Positions 36,643 through 44,440 of a DNA stretch of 64,000 bases are shown in pieces (position 1 is the first letter of the stretch; every line of letters begins with the position of its first letter). Source of the DNA: DATFCK01 sp963728975 (GTDB lineage: Bacteria; Verrucomicrobiota; Verrucomicrobiia; Chthoniobacterales; UBA10450); assembly GCA_963728975.1 (NCBI GenBank), contig CAVSMF010000002.1, positions 496,001 to 560,000 of the forward strand. Reading direction: 5' to 3'. The translations under genes were made by a program, and so were the position numbers. The notes beneath the pieces are model-generated. The model ran no database searches and was not told the DNA's origin. It worked only from the letters and a program-made list of their open reading frames with translations.

Positions 36643-37326
36643 ATGAGCGACAAGATCATCGTCGCCCTCGATGTGGGCACAAAGAAGGAAGCGCTCGCTC
36701 TGGTCAAAGCGCTGCGGGACCAGATTTCATTTTTTAAAATCGGCCTTCAACTTTACACCGCGGAGGGGCCGGAAGTTGTAAGAGAAGTTATCGGAAACGG
36801 CGGAAAAGTGTTTCTCGACCTCAAACTGCACGACATCCCCAGCACGGTGGCAAAAACCGTGGAATCGGCCGGCAAACTGGGTGTCCGGATGTTGACCATT
36901 CATTTAAGCGGCGGCGAGAAAATGATCCGAGCGGGGGTCGAAGCCCAATCGGACGATTTGCTCCTGCTCGGGGTCACGGTATTGACCAGTGCGGACGAAA
37001 AGACGCTCGGCGAAACGGGCGTTTCCGGCACGGTCGAGAACCAGGTGTTGCGGCTTGGCGGACTTGGCGTCGCCGCTGGAGTCACCGGCCTGGTGGCGAG
37101 CGCCCGCGAAATTAAGAGCCTGCGAAAGGCACTCGGCGAAACCGTCACGATTGTCGTTCCGGGAATCCGGCCAACCTGGGCGGAAGCTGATGATCAGAAG
37201 CGGATTATGACCCCAGGCCAGGCGGTGGAAGCAGGAGCAGACTATCTTGTGATTGGCCGGCCGATTACCGCCCATCGCAGCCCGGGCGAAGCGGTGGAGA
37301 AAATCAGGCAGGAACTCAGTGGTTAG
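36643..37326 (+). CDS. pyrF: Orotidine 5'-phosphate decarboxylase
   Basis: The last step of UMP synthesis. A 227-residue TIM-barrel, group I: IIVALDVGTKKEAL at the N-terminus, catalytic FLDLKLHDIPSTV near residue 60 (Lys-Asp-Lys-Asp tetrad), VTVLTSAD near 110, VVPGIRPTWAEADDQKRIMTP near 172 and YLVIGRPIT near 205. Two ATGs are possible: 36643 (MSDKIIVALD), the conserved position, and 36634 (MTK), which is inside the preceding palindromic repeat and would add three residues. The lipoate ligase follows after 154 bp. Confidence 0.94.
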   Translation: MSDKIIVALDVGTKKEALALVKALRDQISFFKIGLQLYTAEGPEVVREVIGNGGKVFLDLKLHDIPSTVAKTVESAGKLGVRMLTIHLSGGEKMIRAGVEAQSDDLLLLGVTVLTSADEKTLGETGVSGTVENQVLRLGGLGVAAGVTGLVASAREIKSLRKALGETVTIVVPGIRPTWAEADDQKRIMTPGQAVEAGADYLVIGRPITAHRSPGEAVEKIRQELSG

Positions 37327-37449
37327 AACCCGGTCCGGCACTTTTGAAAAATCTCCATTTGCCAACTCCAGCCGGCCCAGGCCCAGGCACCGGCGCCTTT
37401 CCCCAAAACGAGATCGGTTCTGGCGATATTCTGCGGCAACGTTTAGGGT

Positions 37450-37489
37450 GAACCCCGCGGGTTTTTCGATTCGGCTCGAAATGACAAAG
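37450..37489. repeat. Half GATCC/ATGAC element providing the lplA start
   Basis: AACCCCGCGGGTTTTTCGATTCGGCTCG with terminal AAATGACAAAG; compare TTCGAAATGACAGG at 15926 and GCTCGAGATGACAAAG at 36627. The ATG within the terminal motif (37481) is the only sensible start of the lipoate ligase. Confidence 0.6.
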
Positions 37490-38200
37490 GGGTTATTCCA
37501 GACGCTGGCCGTTTATCACGACTCGATCCCCCATTCGGCGGCGCTTAATATGGCGATCGACGAAGCGCTCCTGGACGTCGCGCATGTTCCTTCCATCCGG
37601 TTTTATCGCTGGGATCATCCCGCGCTTTCCTTTGGCTATTTTGGAAAATTTGCCGACGTCGCCGGTCATGCGGTCGAACGCGATTTGGTCCGTCGCTGGA
37701 CCGGTGGCGGAATCGTGTTTCACGGCGAAGACCTGACCTATTCGATTGTAATTCCCGCGAGCGAGCCGGTGTTCGCCCGCTCCTCCCGTTGGATTTACGA
37801 GGCGGTGCATCGGGCGTTATGCGATGCATTGATCGTCGGAGGAAAACGGGCGGAATTGGCAATGGTAGGGACGCCGTGCTGCGGCGTCCAGACAGCGCAG
37901 CGCGCTGTCCCCACCGACTTCCCAGATCGCCACAGCTACTGTTTTGCCAATCCCGTTCCGGCGGATGTCCTCCTGAACGGATCCAAGATTGCCGGGGCCG
38001 CCCAACGGCGCAATCGGCTGGGCCTGTTGCAACAGGGCAGCATCCAGTGGAACGAGTCGGCGGAGGATTTAGCGGCCCGATTTGCCCGCGCCTTGTCTCC
38101 GAAATGCGAAGTAGAATTGATTGGTCGTGACATCCTGGAGCCGGCCAACAAAATTGCCGCTGAAAAATATGGAACCGAGAGCTGGTTACGCAGACGATAA
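37481..38200 (+). CDS. Lipoate-protein ligase/octanoyltransferase family, with in-frame repeat insert
   Basis: A 239-residue member of the BPL/LplA/LipB catalytic family, which attaches lipoyl or octanoyl groups to Lys of 2-oxoacid dehydrogenases and GcvH. Family motifs: NMAIDEALL near residue 22, RFYRWDHPALSFGYF near 40, RRWTGGGIVFHGEDLTYSIV near 70 (the RRxxGGG signature), NPVPADVLLNGSKIAGAAQRR near 152 with the catalytic Lys in SKIAG, then GLLQQGSIQW. Residues ~127-148 are an extra segment encoded by two nested palindromes. Start ATG 37481 lies in a dispersed repeat end; an upstream extension overlapping pyrF is rejected. Confidence 0.88.
   Translation: MTKGLFQTLAVYHDSIPHSAALNMAIDEALLDVAHVPSIRFYRWDHPALSFGYFGKFADVAGHAVERDLVRRWTGGGIVFHGEDLTYSIVIPASEPVFARSSRWIYEAVHRALCDALIVGGKRAELAMVGTPCCGVQTAQRAVPTDFPDRHSYCFANPVPADVLLNGSKIAGAAQRRNRLGLLQQGSIQWNESAEDLAARFARALSPKCEVELIGRDILEPANKIAAEKYGTESWLRRR
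37862..37920. repeat. Palindromic element embedded in the lipoate ligase frame
   Basis: Two consecutive hairpins, GACGCCG-TGCTG-CGGCGTC and ACAGCGC-AGCGC-GCTGT, flanked by GGTAGGG and CCCACC. It adds about 20 codons (GTPCCGVQTAQRAVPTD) at a position where related ligases have a short variable loop before CFANPV, and keeps the reading frame open. Confidence 0.8.
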
Positions 38201-38304
38201 GGCAAAATGGCGCGGTATGGGCACGGGCGATTCAGCCCGAAGCAGCCGCCGGCCTGCTCCACTATGTTTTGACAAGGTCAAAGCCGCTCCTCTATTCTCG
38301 GCTC

Positions 38305-39330
38305 GTGGAAGTTTTTGCACCTAAAGTGGCTCCCGTCGCTCCCTCAGTTGGGGCGCTGATCCGAGTCGCCCAAATGGTTCAACCCCACCTCGATCAGGTG
38401 GAGACGCGGATTGTTCAGCAAGCGATTGTGTTCGATCCGGAGATTGAGGGTTACGTGGCTTATGCCATTGGAGGCCGGGGGAAACGTCTTCGTCCGATGG
38501 TGGCGTTGCTGGCAGGCGGCGCCACCGGCTCGATTAAGGAGGGCCATGTCGATCTCGCCATTATTGTCGAGCTCATCCACATCGCAACCCTGGTGCACGA
38601 CGATATCATGGACGAAGCCGAACGACGGCGGGGCCAGCCGACAGTCAATGCCCGTTGGGGGAATTCGCTCAGTGTTTTACTCGGCGATTGTTTGTTTGCC
38701 CACGCCCTGAGGTTATCGGCCAATTTTGAAAATCCTAATATCAATCGGGCGATTGCGCATACCGCGACCACTGTCTGCTCGGGGGAAATGATTCAAACCC
38801 AGCGCCGGTTCGATCTGAAGCTCAAGGTCGAGGATTATTTGCGCATCGTGAAAATGAAAACCGGCTCGCTCTTCGCCACCGCCGCCGAGCTGGCCGGCAT
38901 GATTAACAACGCCGATGCCGATACGGTCGAAGCGTTGAAGCTTTTTGGGTTACATTTAGGAACGGCCTACCAAATTTACGATGATTGTCTCGATCTGGCC
39001 GGCAGCGAGGTCGTAACCGGAAAAACGTTGGGAACCGATTTGCGCAAAGGCAAGTTCACCCTGCCGGTCCTAATTTTCCTGCAATCGGCCACGGAATTGG
39101 AACGGCAACGCTGTTGCCGGCTGGTCCTGGAAGAGCGCTGCGAGGAAGTGGCTGAAATTCTTAAGAACGGCGCCACCAACGGCGCCCTCAACGAGTCGCT
39201 GGCGGCGGGAACCGATTTGGTCCGGCAGGCCCAAAGCGCAATCGAAGGTCTTGCTCCAAATTCCTACCTGGATGGCCTGTTGACTTTGGCAGACGCCCTC
39301 CGCGAAATGTTGGACCAGCTGCGGGTGTAA
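38305..39330 (+). CDS. Long-chain polyprenyl diphosphate synthase
   Basis: A trans-prenyltransferase (341 aa) extending farnesyl or geranylgeranyl diphosphate to the side chain of quinones. Motifs: GGRGKRLRPM near residue 55, first Asp-rich LVHDDIMDEAERRRGQPT near 97, GEMIQTQ near 150, KTGSLFATAAELAG near 185, second Asp-rich YDDCLDLAG near 225 and GTDLRKGKFTLP near 240. Small residues before the first DDxxD motif fit a long product such as octa- to decaprenyl, but chain length cannot be fixed by eye. The GTG at 38305 is preferred over a TTG at 38269. It feeds the menaquinone pool used by sdhCAB. Confidence 0.9.
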   Translation: MEVFAPKVAPVAPSVGALIRVAQMVQPHLDQVETRIVQQAIVFDPEIEGYVAYAIGGRGKRLRPMVALLAGGATGSIKEGHVDLAIIVELIHIATLVHDDIMDEAERRRGQPTVNARWGNSLSVLLGDCLFAHALRLSANFENPNINRAIAHTATTVCSGEMIQTQRRFDLKLKVEDYLRIVKMKTGSLFATAAELAGMINNADADTVEALKLFGLHLGTAYQIYDDCLDLAGSEVVTGKTLGTDLRKGKFTLPVLIFLQSATELERQRCCRLVLEERCEEVAEILKNGATNGALNESLAAGTDLVRQAQSAIEGLAPNSYLDGLLTLADALREMLDQLRV

Positions 39331-39340
39331 GATTGTCCTA

Positions 39341-39397
39341 TGGAGGGTCGAGCTCCCGCGAGACCTGGCCCCGGCGTCGCGGGAGTTCCGCCCTCCA
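39341..39397. repeat. GGAGGGTCGAGCTCCCGC palindrome, full copy
   Basis: Two arms, TGGAGGGTCGAGCTCCCGCG and CGTCGCGGGAGTTCCGCC plus CTCCA, with a short GC-rich loop, located 10 bp after the polyprenyl synthase stop. This intact copy is the closest relative of the element inside folC. It also extends the radC frame upstream and was used to reject that longer start. Confidence 0.85.
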
Positions 39398-39414
39398 TTT
39401 TATCTCCCGCTCCC

Positions 39415-40110
39415 ATGCCGTCCCTTAAAATCCGAGAGATGCCGCGGGACGAGCGGCCGCGGGAGAAACTGGCTATCCAGGGGGCCGCTGCCCTAACCGA
39501 CCCCGAACTGGTGGCGATCCTGTTGCGGACCGGAGCATCCGGAGCCAACGCGATCGAGGTCGCCCGGAACCTGTTGACCAAATATGGTTCGCTCAAGGAG
39601 CTGAGTCGATGCTCGGTGGACGAACTCAAGAAAATACGCGGAATTGGCTTTGCCAAAGCGGTGCAGCTGGCAGCCGCTTTCGGCCTCGGGACACGGTTGG
39701 CCCGCGAGAAGTTCTCCAATCAAAAGCTCGACTCGCCCGAAGCGGTCCATGAATTGATCGGCCCCGAATTGCGAATGCTGCGCAAAGAATCGCTGCGCGT
39801 GATCCTGCTCGATACCCGTTACCGGCTCATTCGCATCGAAGAGGTTTCGATTGGCAGCATCAATGAAAGCATCGCGCACCCGCGGGATGTGTTTCGTCCT
39901 GCGGTCATTTCTTCCGCCTACGCGGTGATCGTGGTGCATAACCATCCTTCGGGCGACGCTTCTCCCAGCCAGACTGACCACGGTTTGACGCGGCGGTTGG
40001 CCGAAGCGGCGGAGTTGCTCCAAATCAAGCTGCTGGATCACATCATTATCGGCGCGCCGGCTGAACGCAGTCCCGGTTACTTCAGCTTCAAGGAGGCGGG
40101 GGTGCTGTGA
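39415..40110 (+). CDS. radC: RadC family JAMM/MPN+ protein
   Basis: A 231-residue protein of the RadC (UPF0758) family. An N-terminal helix-hairpin-helix region (DELKKIRGIGFAKAVQLAAAFGLG near residue 70) precedes the JAMM metallo-isopeptidase-like domain with AVIVVHNHPSGDASPSQTD near 170, whose His-His-Asp plus an upstream Glu form a zinc site. RadC was once linked to DNA repair; its true role is unsettled. The ATG at 39415 (MPSLKIREMPRDERPREKL) matches the family N-terminus. Confidence 0.93.
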   Translation: MPSLKIREMPRDERPREKLAIQGAAALTDPELVAILLRTGASGANAIEVARNLLTKYGSLKELSRCSVDELKKIRGIGFAKAVQLAAAFGLGTRLAREKFSNQKLDSPEAVHELIGPELRMLRKESLRVILLDTRYRLIRIEEVSIGSINESIAHPRDVFRPAVISSAYAVIVVHNHPSGDASPSQTDHGLTRRLAEAAELLQIKLLDHIIIGAPAERSPGYFSFKEAGVL

Positions 40111-40183
40111 AAATAGGAAACCGAGGGCGGCCACGCCATTGGCCCCCAAAAGCCGGAACCGGACGCCCCGTCTCCTCCCGACA

Positions 40184-40978
40184 ATGAGCAGTGTCTCTGT
40201 CCATCCTACCGCGATCGTCGATCCCGAAGCGCAAATTGGAGAAAATGTCGCGATCGGCCCCTACTCCGTCATCGGCGCGGGAGCCGTAATCGGAGCCGGC
40301 TGCACCGTTCAGGCGCATGTTGTTATTGAAGGAAGCGTTGTCGTCGGTCGCGGCAATTTTATCGGACACGGCGCCATAATCGGAGGAGCGCCGCAGGATC
40401 TTTCCTTTGATCCCGGAACCAGGAGCGGGATTCAGATCGGAGACGACAACGTGATTCGGGAGTACTGTTCCATTCACCGCGGCACGGCGGAATCGACCGC
40501 CACTAAAATCGGCCGGAAAAACTTTTTCATGGTGGGCGCGCATGTCGGCCACAACTGCGAGATTGGCGACAATGTGATCGTCGCCAACAACTGCCTTCTG
40601 GGCGGCTATGTCCAAGTCGCCGATGGCGCGTTTCTCGGCGGCGGCTGCGTCTTCCATCAATACATTCGAGTGGGACGGCTGGCCATCACCCAGGGCGCCT
40701 CCGCTTTCAGCAAAGATATTCCGCCATTTGTTATCGGCGCGGAAAGAAACACCGTGTTCGGTTTGAATGTGATCGGGCTCCGCCGGGCCGGATTCAGTTC
40801 GAAAGAGCGCGACGAAATCAAGGAGGCCTTCCGGTTGATCTACCAAAGCGGGTTCAACCTCACCCAAGCTCTCGCCAAAGCAGCCGAAACGAACTTCAGC
40901 GGTCCTGCCAGCGAGTTGATCGACTTTGTTGCCTCGGCTCAAAAGCGGGGAATCTGCCCGTTCAAAGGCGATATGTAG
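40184..40978 (+). CDS. lpxA: UDP-N-acetylglucosamine acyltransferase
   Basis: The first enzyme of lipid A synthesis, transferring an acyl chain from acyl-ACP to UDP-GlcNAc. The 264-residue protein begins with VHPTAIVDPEAQIGENVAIGPY and continues in left-handed beta-helix hexapeptide repeats to about residue 185; the catalytic His is in GAHVGHNCEIGDN near 125. The C-terminal helical part has GLNVIGLRRAGFS, diagnostic for LpxA rather than LpxD. The ATG at 40184 is preferred over a TTG at 40139. Other lpx genes are not adjacent; lpxK is 29 kb away. Confidence 0.94.
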   Translation: MSSVSVHPTAIVDPEAQIGENVAIGPYSVIGAGAVIGAGCTVQAHVVIEGSVVVGRGNFIGHGAIIGGAPQDLSFDPGTRSGIQIGDDNVIREYCSIHRGTAESTATKIGRKNFFMVGAHVGHNCEIGDNVIVANNCLLGGYVQVADGAFLGGGCVFHQYIRVGRLAITQGASAFSKDIPPFVIGAERNTVFGLNVIGLRRAGFSSKERDEIKEAFRLIYQSGFNLTQALAKAAETNFSGPASELIDFVASAQKRGICPFKGDM

Positions 40979-41130
40979 CAACCGGCCTGTGGCCGGTTTT
41001 GTTCTCCGTCTTGTCGCCGGTTTTCTGCCCCGTCTTGTCGCCGGTTTTGTTCCCCGGCCTGTGGCCGGTTTTCTGCCCCGTGTTTGCTGCCCCGTATTCC
41101 TCACCGCCCACAGGGCGGTGGCTACACTCC
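40976..41130. repeat. 24-bp tandem repeat plus hairpins after lpxA
   Basis: From the lpxA stop, a CAACCGGCCTGTGGCCGG hairpin leads into about four tandem 24-bp units (CTTGTCGCCGGTTTTCTGCC plus CCGT, and close variants) up to about 41090, then CCGCCCACAGGGCGGTGGC with CTACA. The same hairpins occur at 22057-22171 without the tandem expansion. The open frames over it on both strands read 8-residue repeats and are not genes. Confidence 0.85.
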
Positions 41131-41131
41131 A

Positions 41132-41851
41132 TCACACCATTCCCAACAACGCCAGCATCCGCCCGGTTTTCCCTTTTTCCAACCGGTAGGAATAGTACAT
41201 GTCCGGATGGCAAGCGGTGCAGATCCCGCTGTCATGCACCCGCTTGACACCGGCAGATCGACATTGCTCCACAATTGCCGCGGCAAAATCGACCTCATAA
41301 TGCGGCGGCCGGATGCATGGGCTCAGCTGGACCACCAGGTCTGCGGGTTTGGATCCAAAAGATCGCGTCATTTGATCGATCGCCTTTCCGGCAATGTTGC
41401 GCTCGGTTCCTTTCTTTCCGGAATGAACCAGACCGATGGCGGGCGTTTCAGGATCAATCAGATAAACGGCGCAACAGTCAGCGACGTGAATTCCAAGGGC
41501 GAGCCCGCGCCGGTTGGTGATGAGCCCGTCGCAGCCGGGAAAACAGCGCTCAGCTTTTACGGATTCATCAATAACCGCAATGTCCGAGCCGTGAATCTGT
41601 TCAACCGTTAGCAACGGCCAATCGCCAATCCCGGCAATCGCTCGAATCCGGGCGTGAGCGGCATCGAGCCGCCGCAATACCTCCGCTTTGTCGTGGGAAA
41701 CGTCGATACCGGCGATTCGCCGGGTAAAAACGTGGCCGCAAACGCCGGTAGCCATGATCGCTGGAAATTCCTCAAATAGATTGTTCAACGGTGCAGAGGC
41801 GGCCGTGTCGGCCGCTTTCCCAGCAGCATTGTTTTTCGACGGTTGCATCAA
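41132..41851 (-). CDS. YfiH family multicopper polyphenol oxidase/purine nucleoside phosphorylase
   Basis: A 239-residue protein of the laccase-domain (YfiH, PF02578) family, members of which have been reported as polyphenol oxidases and as purine nucleoside phosphorylase/adenosine deaminase. Metal-site motifs: VEQIHGSDIAV near residue 83, GIHVADCCAVYLIDP near 120, IGLVHSGKKGTERNI near 138 and VHDSGICTACHPDMYYSYR near 205. The usual Trp in the HSGWxG motif is Lys. The first 25 residues are variable and the exact Met (1 or 2) is uncertain. It ends within a few bases of the repeat region downstream. Confidence 0.87.
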   Translation of the reverse strand: MMQPSKNNAAGKAADTAASAPLNNLFEEFPAIMATGVCGHVFTRRIAGIDVSHDKAEVLRRLDAAHARIRAIAGIGDWPLLTVEQIHGSDIAVIDESVKAERCFPGCDGLITNRRGLALGIHVADCCAVYLIDPETPAIGLVHSGKKGTERNIAGKAIDQMTRSFGSKPADLVVQLSPCIRPPHYEVDFAAAIVEQCRSAGVKRVHDSGICTACHPDMYYSYRLEKGKTGRMLALLGMV

Positions 41852-41948
41852 TTCCCTCTCAACCCGTTAGGCTGCCGATTGGGAACAGCCAAGGCTGACA
41901 AGCAGCGACCGAATCCCGATCGGTCATTTGGCCATCGCCCACCCTCGG

Positions 41949-43751
41949 CTATCTTAGCAAGTTGCGTTTCCGCTTCCCCGTAGCATCGAATTCACTACCG
42001 GTGTTGTAGGTTCGCCGTTTTGCCGCCCGCGGAGCCAAATTGGCGAATTCCTCGGTGTATACGCTTTGGGCGCCGGTCACCCGATCAAACTCCGCCAGAG
42101 ACGAGTTGTATCCAAAAAGCGCTTCTAACCGGGTCGATTGCGCCGTGGTCAATTGCACCTGGGCGTTGAGCACATCCAGCTGGGTCCCTGCCCCGGCGTC
42201 CAATCGAGCTTTGGCCAGCCGGACCGCTTCATCAGCCTGTTCCACATTCTTCTCCGTCGCCTGAATTAGCTCCCGGTTCTGCATGACATTCGACGCGGCC
42301 TGCTGGATCTCGAGTTCGACCTGCCGCACATCGTCGTCGTAAGTGATCTTCGATTCCGATAACAAGGCGCGCTGTTGTTTCACTTGGCCGTAGGTCAGGC
42401 CGCTGTCCCAGATCGACCAATTCCCGGTCAGACCGAAAACCCAACCCTTGGAGGTGTCGCTGAAATCCGTGCTGAAGGGCGAGCTCAGCACTTCATAGCC
42501 GCCGCTGGCATTGACGCTCGGAAGAAAGCCGCCCAGCGCCACGTGCACCTGTTCGATCTGGTTTAGGACGTTAGCCCGCGCCTCTTTCAAAAATGGCCGG
42601 CTCTGTTTCCCACGCTCGATCGCGTCCAGGAGCGAGAGATTTCGCGGAATATAAACCAGATCGCCAACAACCCGAAGCGGCGCGGCCACACCCCGGCTGG
42701 GATTGAAATCGAGCCCCAGGGTTTTGGCCAGTTGCAGAATCGAAATCCGGTAGTTGTTGCGGGCTGCGATCAGGTTTGGGATCTGATTCGAAAGCTGAAC
42801 CTGAGCCTGGAGCACGTTGAACCGCGGCACCGTTCCGGCATCGAACCGGTTCTGTTGATCTTTAAGCTGGCTTTCCAGGAGGCGGACCGATTCTTCCTGC
42901 ACCCCAATCAGCGACCGGTTGAGTATCACTTGATAAAATTGCGTTTTTACCGTGGCGATCACCTGATCAAGCACGCTCCTGAAAGCGAAATAGGCGCTGT
43001 CCCGCTGGAAGAACGTGCCGCGAATCGAGTGAAGGGTGCCGTAATTAAAGACCAGTTGTTGGCCGATCAGACGAATGCTGTAGGCGGTATCGACCTGGGT
43101 CACTGATGTCTGGGCGGCACTCACGGCAGCGGCAGAGCCGGTTTCCGGAGGAACATTCTTGATCTGGGACGCAGGCGACTTAACCAGCTTCGCCGCAACC
43201 ACGGGGGTCGAAACCGGCGTCGGCCCCGTGGAAATCCCCAGACTGCTGTTTCGATTGAGTCGGGGATCGGTCCAGGCCAGCTCACCCGTGGCATTGATTT
43301 GCGGTAATGCTTCGGCCCGAATCTGAATAATTACCCCTTTGCTCCGCTCGATTTCCTGTAACGACCGCAAGACGTCGGGATTTTGGCGGAGCGCGGTGAT
43401 AACAGCCTTATCCAGAGTGAAAACCGGTGCGCCTTTCTCCGACCATTGGAAGCTGCTGGAAGTCGTCACTGCACTCGGCTCCTTCCTGGTCTCCTCCGAT
43501 TCCGGGGTTGGCATCGGAATGAGCGCGCTGGGCGTGGGGCTGACCGCAGTCGGCTCTGGAATAACCGGGCTCGGGGTTGGACTAAGGGTTTCGGGCGTTG
43601 GGGTGACCGCGCTCGGTTCGATAACGACGCTGGGTACCGGACTGGGTGTGGCCGGGGTCGGGCTGACCGTTGCTTCTGGTTGGCCAAACGCCCCCGCTGC
43701 GATCAGGAAACTTCCCAGAACAGGCCCGTATAGGATGAGATGTTTTCGCAT
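41949..43751 (-). CDS. TolC-family outer membrane efflux protein with Pro/Thr-rich leader
   Basis: A 600-residue secretin-like channel of the TolC/OEP family. The N-terminus is a signal peptide (LILYGPVLGSFLIAAGAFG), followed by an unusual ~90-residue Pro-Thr-Ser-Val linker (repeated SPTP motifs). Two OEP halves follow: the first has VLRSLQEIERSKGVIIQIRAEALPQINATGE, the second VEQADEAVRLAKARLDAGAGTQLDVLNAQVQL, the conserved pattern in TolC helices. Met43751 is chosen since the longer frame would overlap marR. It lies 65 bp downstream of marR on the same strand, so a MarR-controlled operon is likely, though no pump subunits are adjacent. Confidence 0.88.
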   Translation of the reverse strand: MRKHLILYGPVLGSFLIAAGAFGQPEATVSPTPATPSPVPSVVIEPSAVTPTPETLSPTPSPVIPEPTAVSPTPSALIPMPTPESEETRKEPSAVTTSSSFQWSEKGAPVFTLDKAVITALRQNPDVLRSLQEIERSKGVIIQIRAEALPQINATGELAWTDPRLNRNSSLGISTGPTPVSTPVVAAKLVKSPASQIKNVPPETGSAAAVSAAQTSVTQVDTAYSIRLIGQQLVFNYGTLHSIRGTFFQRDSAYFAFRSVLDQVIATVKTQFYQVILNRSLIGVQEESVRLLESQLKDQQNRFDAGTVPRFNVLQAQVQLSNQIPNLIAARNNYRISILQLAKTLGLDFNPSRGVAAPLRVVGDLVYIPRNLSLLDAIERGKQSRPFLKEARANVLNQIEQVHVALGGFLPSVNASGGYEVLSSPFSTDFSDTSKGWVFGLTGNWSIWDSGLTYGQVKQQRALLSESKITYDDDVRQVELEIQQAASNVMQNRELIQATEKNVEQADEAVRLAKARLDAGAGTQLDVLNAQVQLTTAQSTRLEALFGYNSSLAEFDRVTGAQSVYTEEFANLAPRAAKRRTYNTGSEFDATGKRKRNLLR

Positions 43752-43816
43752 TCCGACAATGAGAGACAAGGATTGGATGCGCGAAAGCCCGCGCCGGGAT
43801 TCAAACTGCGAGTTTT

Positions 43817-44332
43817 TTACCTTTGTCTGATACCACCAGCAGCGAGGGCATTGCAATCCTTCGATTGGCAGTAGTCGTAAATCTTGCTGTAAATGTGGAG
43901 CCACGCCTTTTGTTCCTCCGGCGAGAGATGGTGCATGACTTTAATGATGTTGCCAACCATCTCTTCGCGGATACGCCTCACCAGCGCCGAGCCCTTCGGC
44001 GTGATACAGACCATCACTTTGCGGCGATCCTGGCGCGAAATAGACCGGACCACGAACCCCAGATTTTCCAGCCGCGCCACCAGTCCGCTGGCGGCAGCCG
44101 TGGTGTGCCCCATCTTTTGGGCGATGGCTGACATGGTCAGCACTTCTTTTTGGTCGAGGTAAGTGAGAAGAAAAAATTGGGGAAAGGAAACATTGCCCGG
44201 CGCCAGTTCCTTACAAAGATGCAGGACAAAACAACGCTGCATCTCCAGAATAATATGAGAGAGCCGTTCGGCGTCCCCACGCATCGGATCGGCGTGGGTT
44301 CGTTCAGGTGCTGTGGCAACTCCCGTATTCAA
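43817..44332 (-). CDS. MarR family transcriptional regulator
   Basis: A 171-residue winged-helix repressor. The DNA-binding part runs from VLTMSAIAQKMGHTTAAASGLVARLENLGFVVRSISRQDRRKVMVCITPKG (about residues 65-115), with the wing at DRRKVMV, and dimerising helices on both sides. It precedes the TolC-family gene, so it probably regulates that gene and itself in response to a small molecule. The C-terminal tail (CQSKDCNALAAGG) has two Cys that might be redox sensitive. Confidence 0.9.
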   Translation of the reverse strand: MNTGVATAPERTHADPMRGDAERLSHIILEMQRCFVLHLCKELAPGNVSFPQFFLLTYLDQKEVLTMSAIAQKMGHTTAAASGLVARLENLGFVVRSISRQDRRKVMVCITPKGSALVRRIREEMVGNIIKVMHHLSPEEQKAWLHIYSKIYDYCQSKDCNALAAGGIRQR

Positions 44333-44382
44333 CGCGCTTAAGCTAAGATGCGCCGTTCACCTGTCAACCCGCGCAAAAGTGG

Positions 44383-44435
44383 CGCAAGTTTTTTAACTTG
44401 CGAACCAAAGCACAGGGCAAGTTACAAACTTGCCC
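44383..44435. repeat. Two GCAAGTT hairpins between marR and moeA
   Basis: CGCAAGTT-TTTT-AACTTGCG (44383-44402) and GGGCAAGTT-ACA-AACTTGCCC (44415-44435) share the core GCAAGTT. They follow the moeA stop on the minus strand, so either may terminate moeA transcripts, but the shared core suggests a small repeat family. Confidence 0.6.
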
Positions 44436-44440
44436 CACTT

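Noticed and set aside
40926..41247. Frames reading KTGHRP-type or VFCPVLSP-type repeats
   Set aside because: They are the 24-bp tandem repeat translated in both directions.
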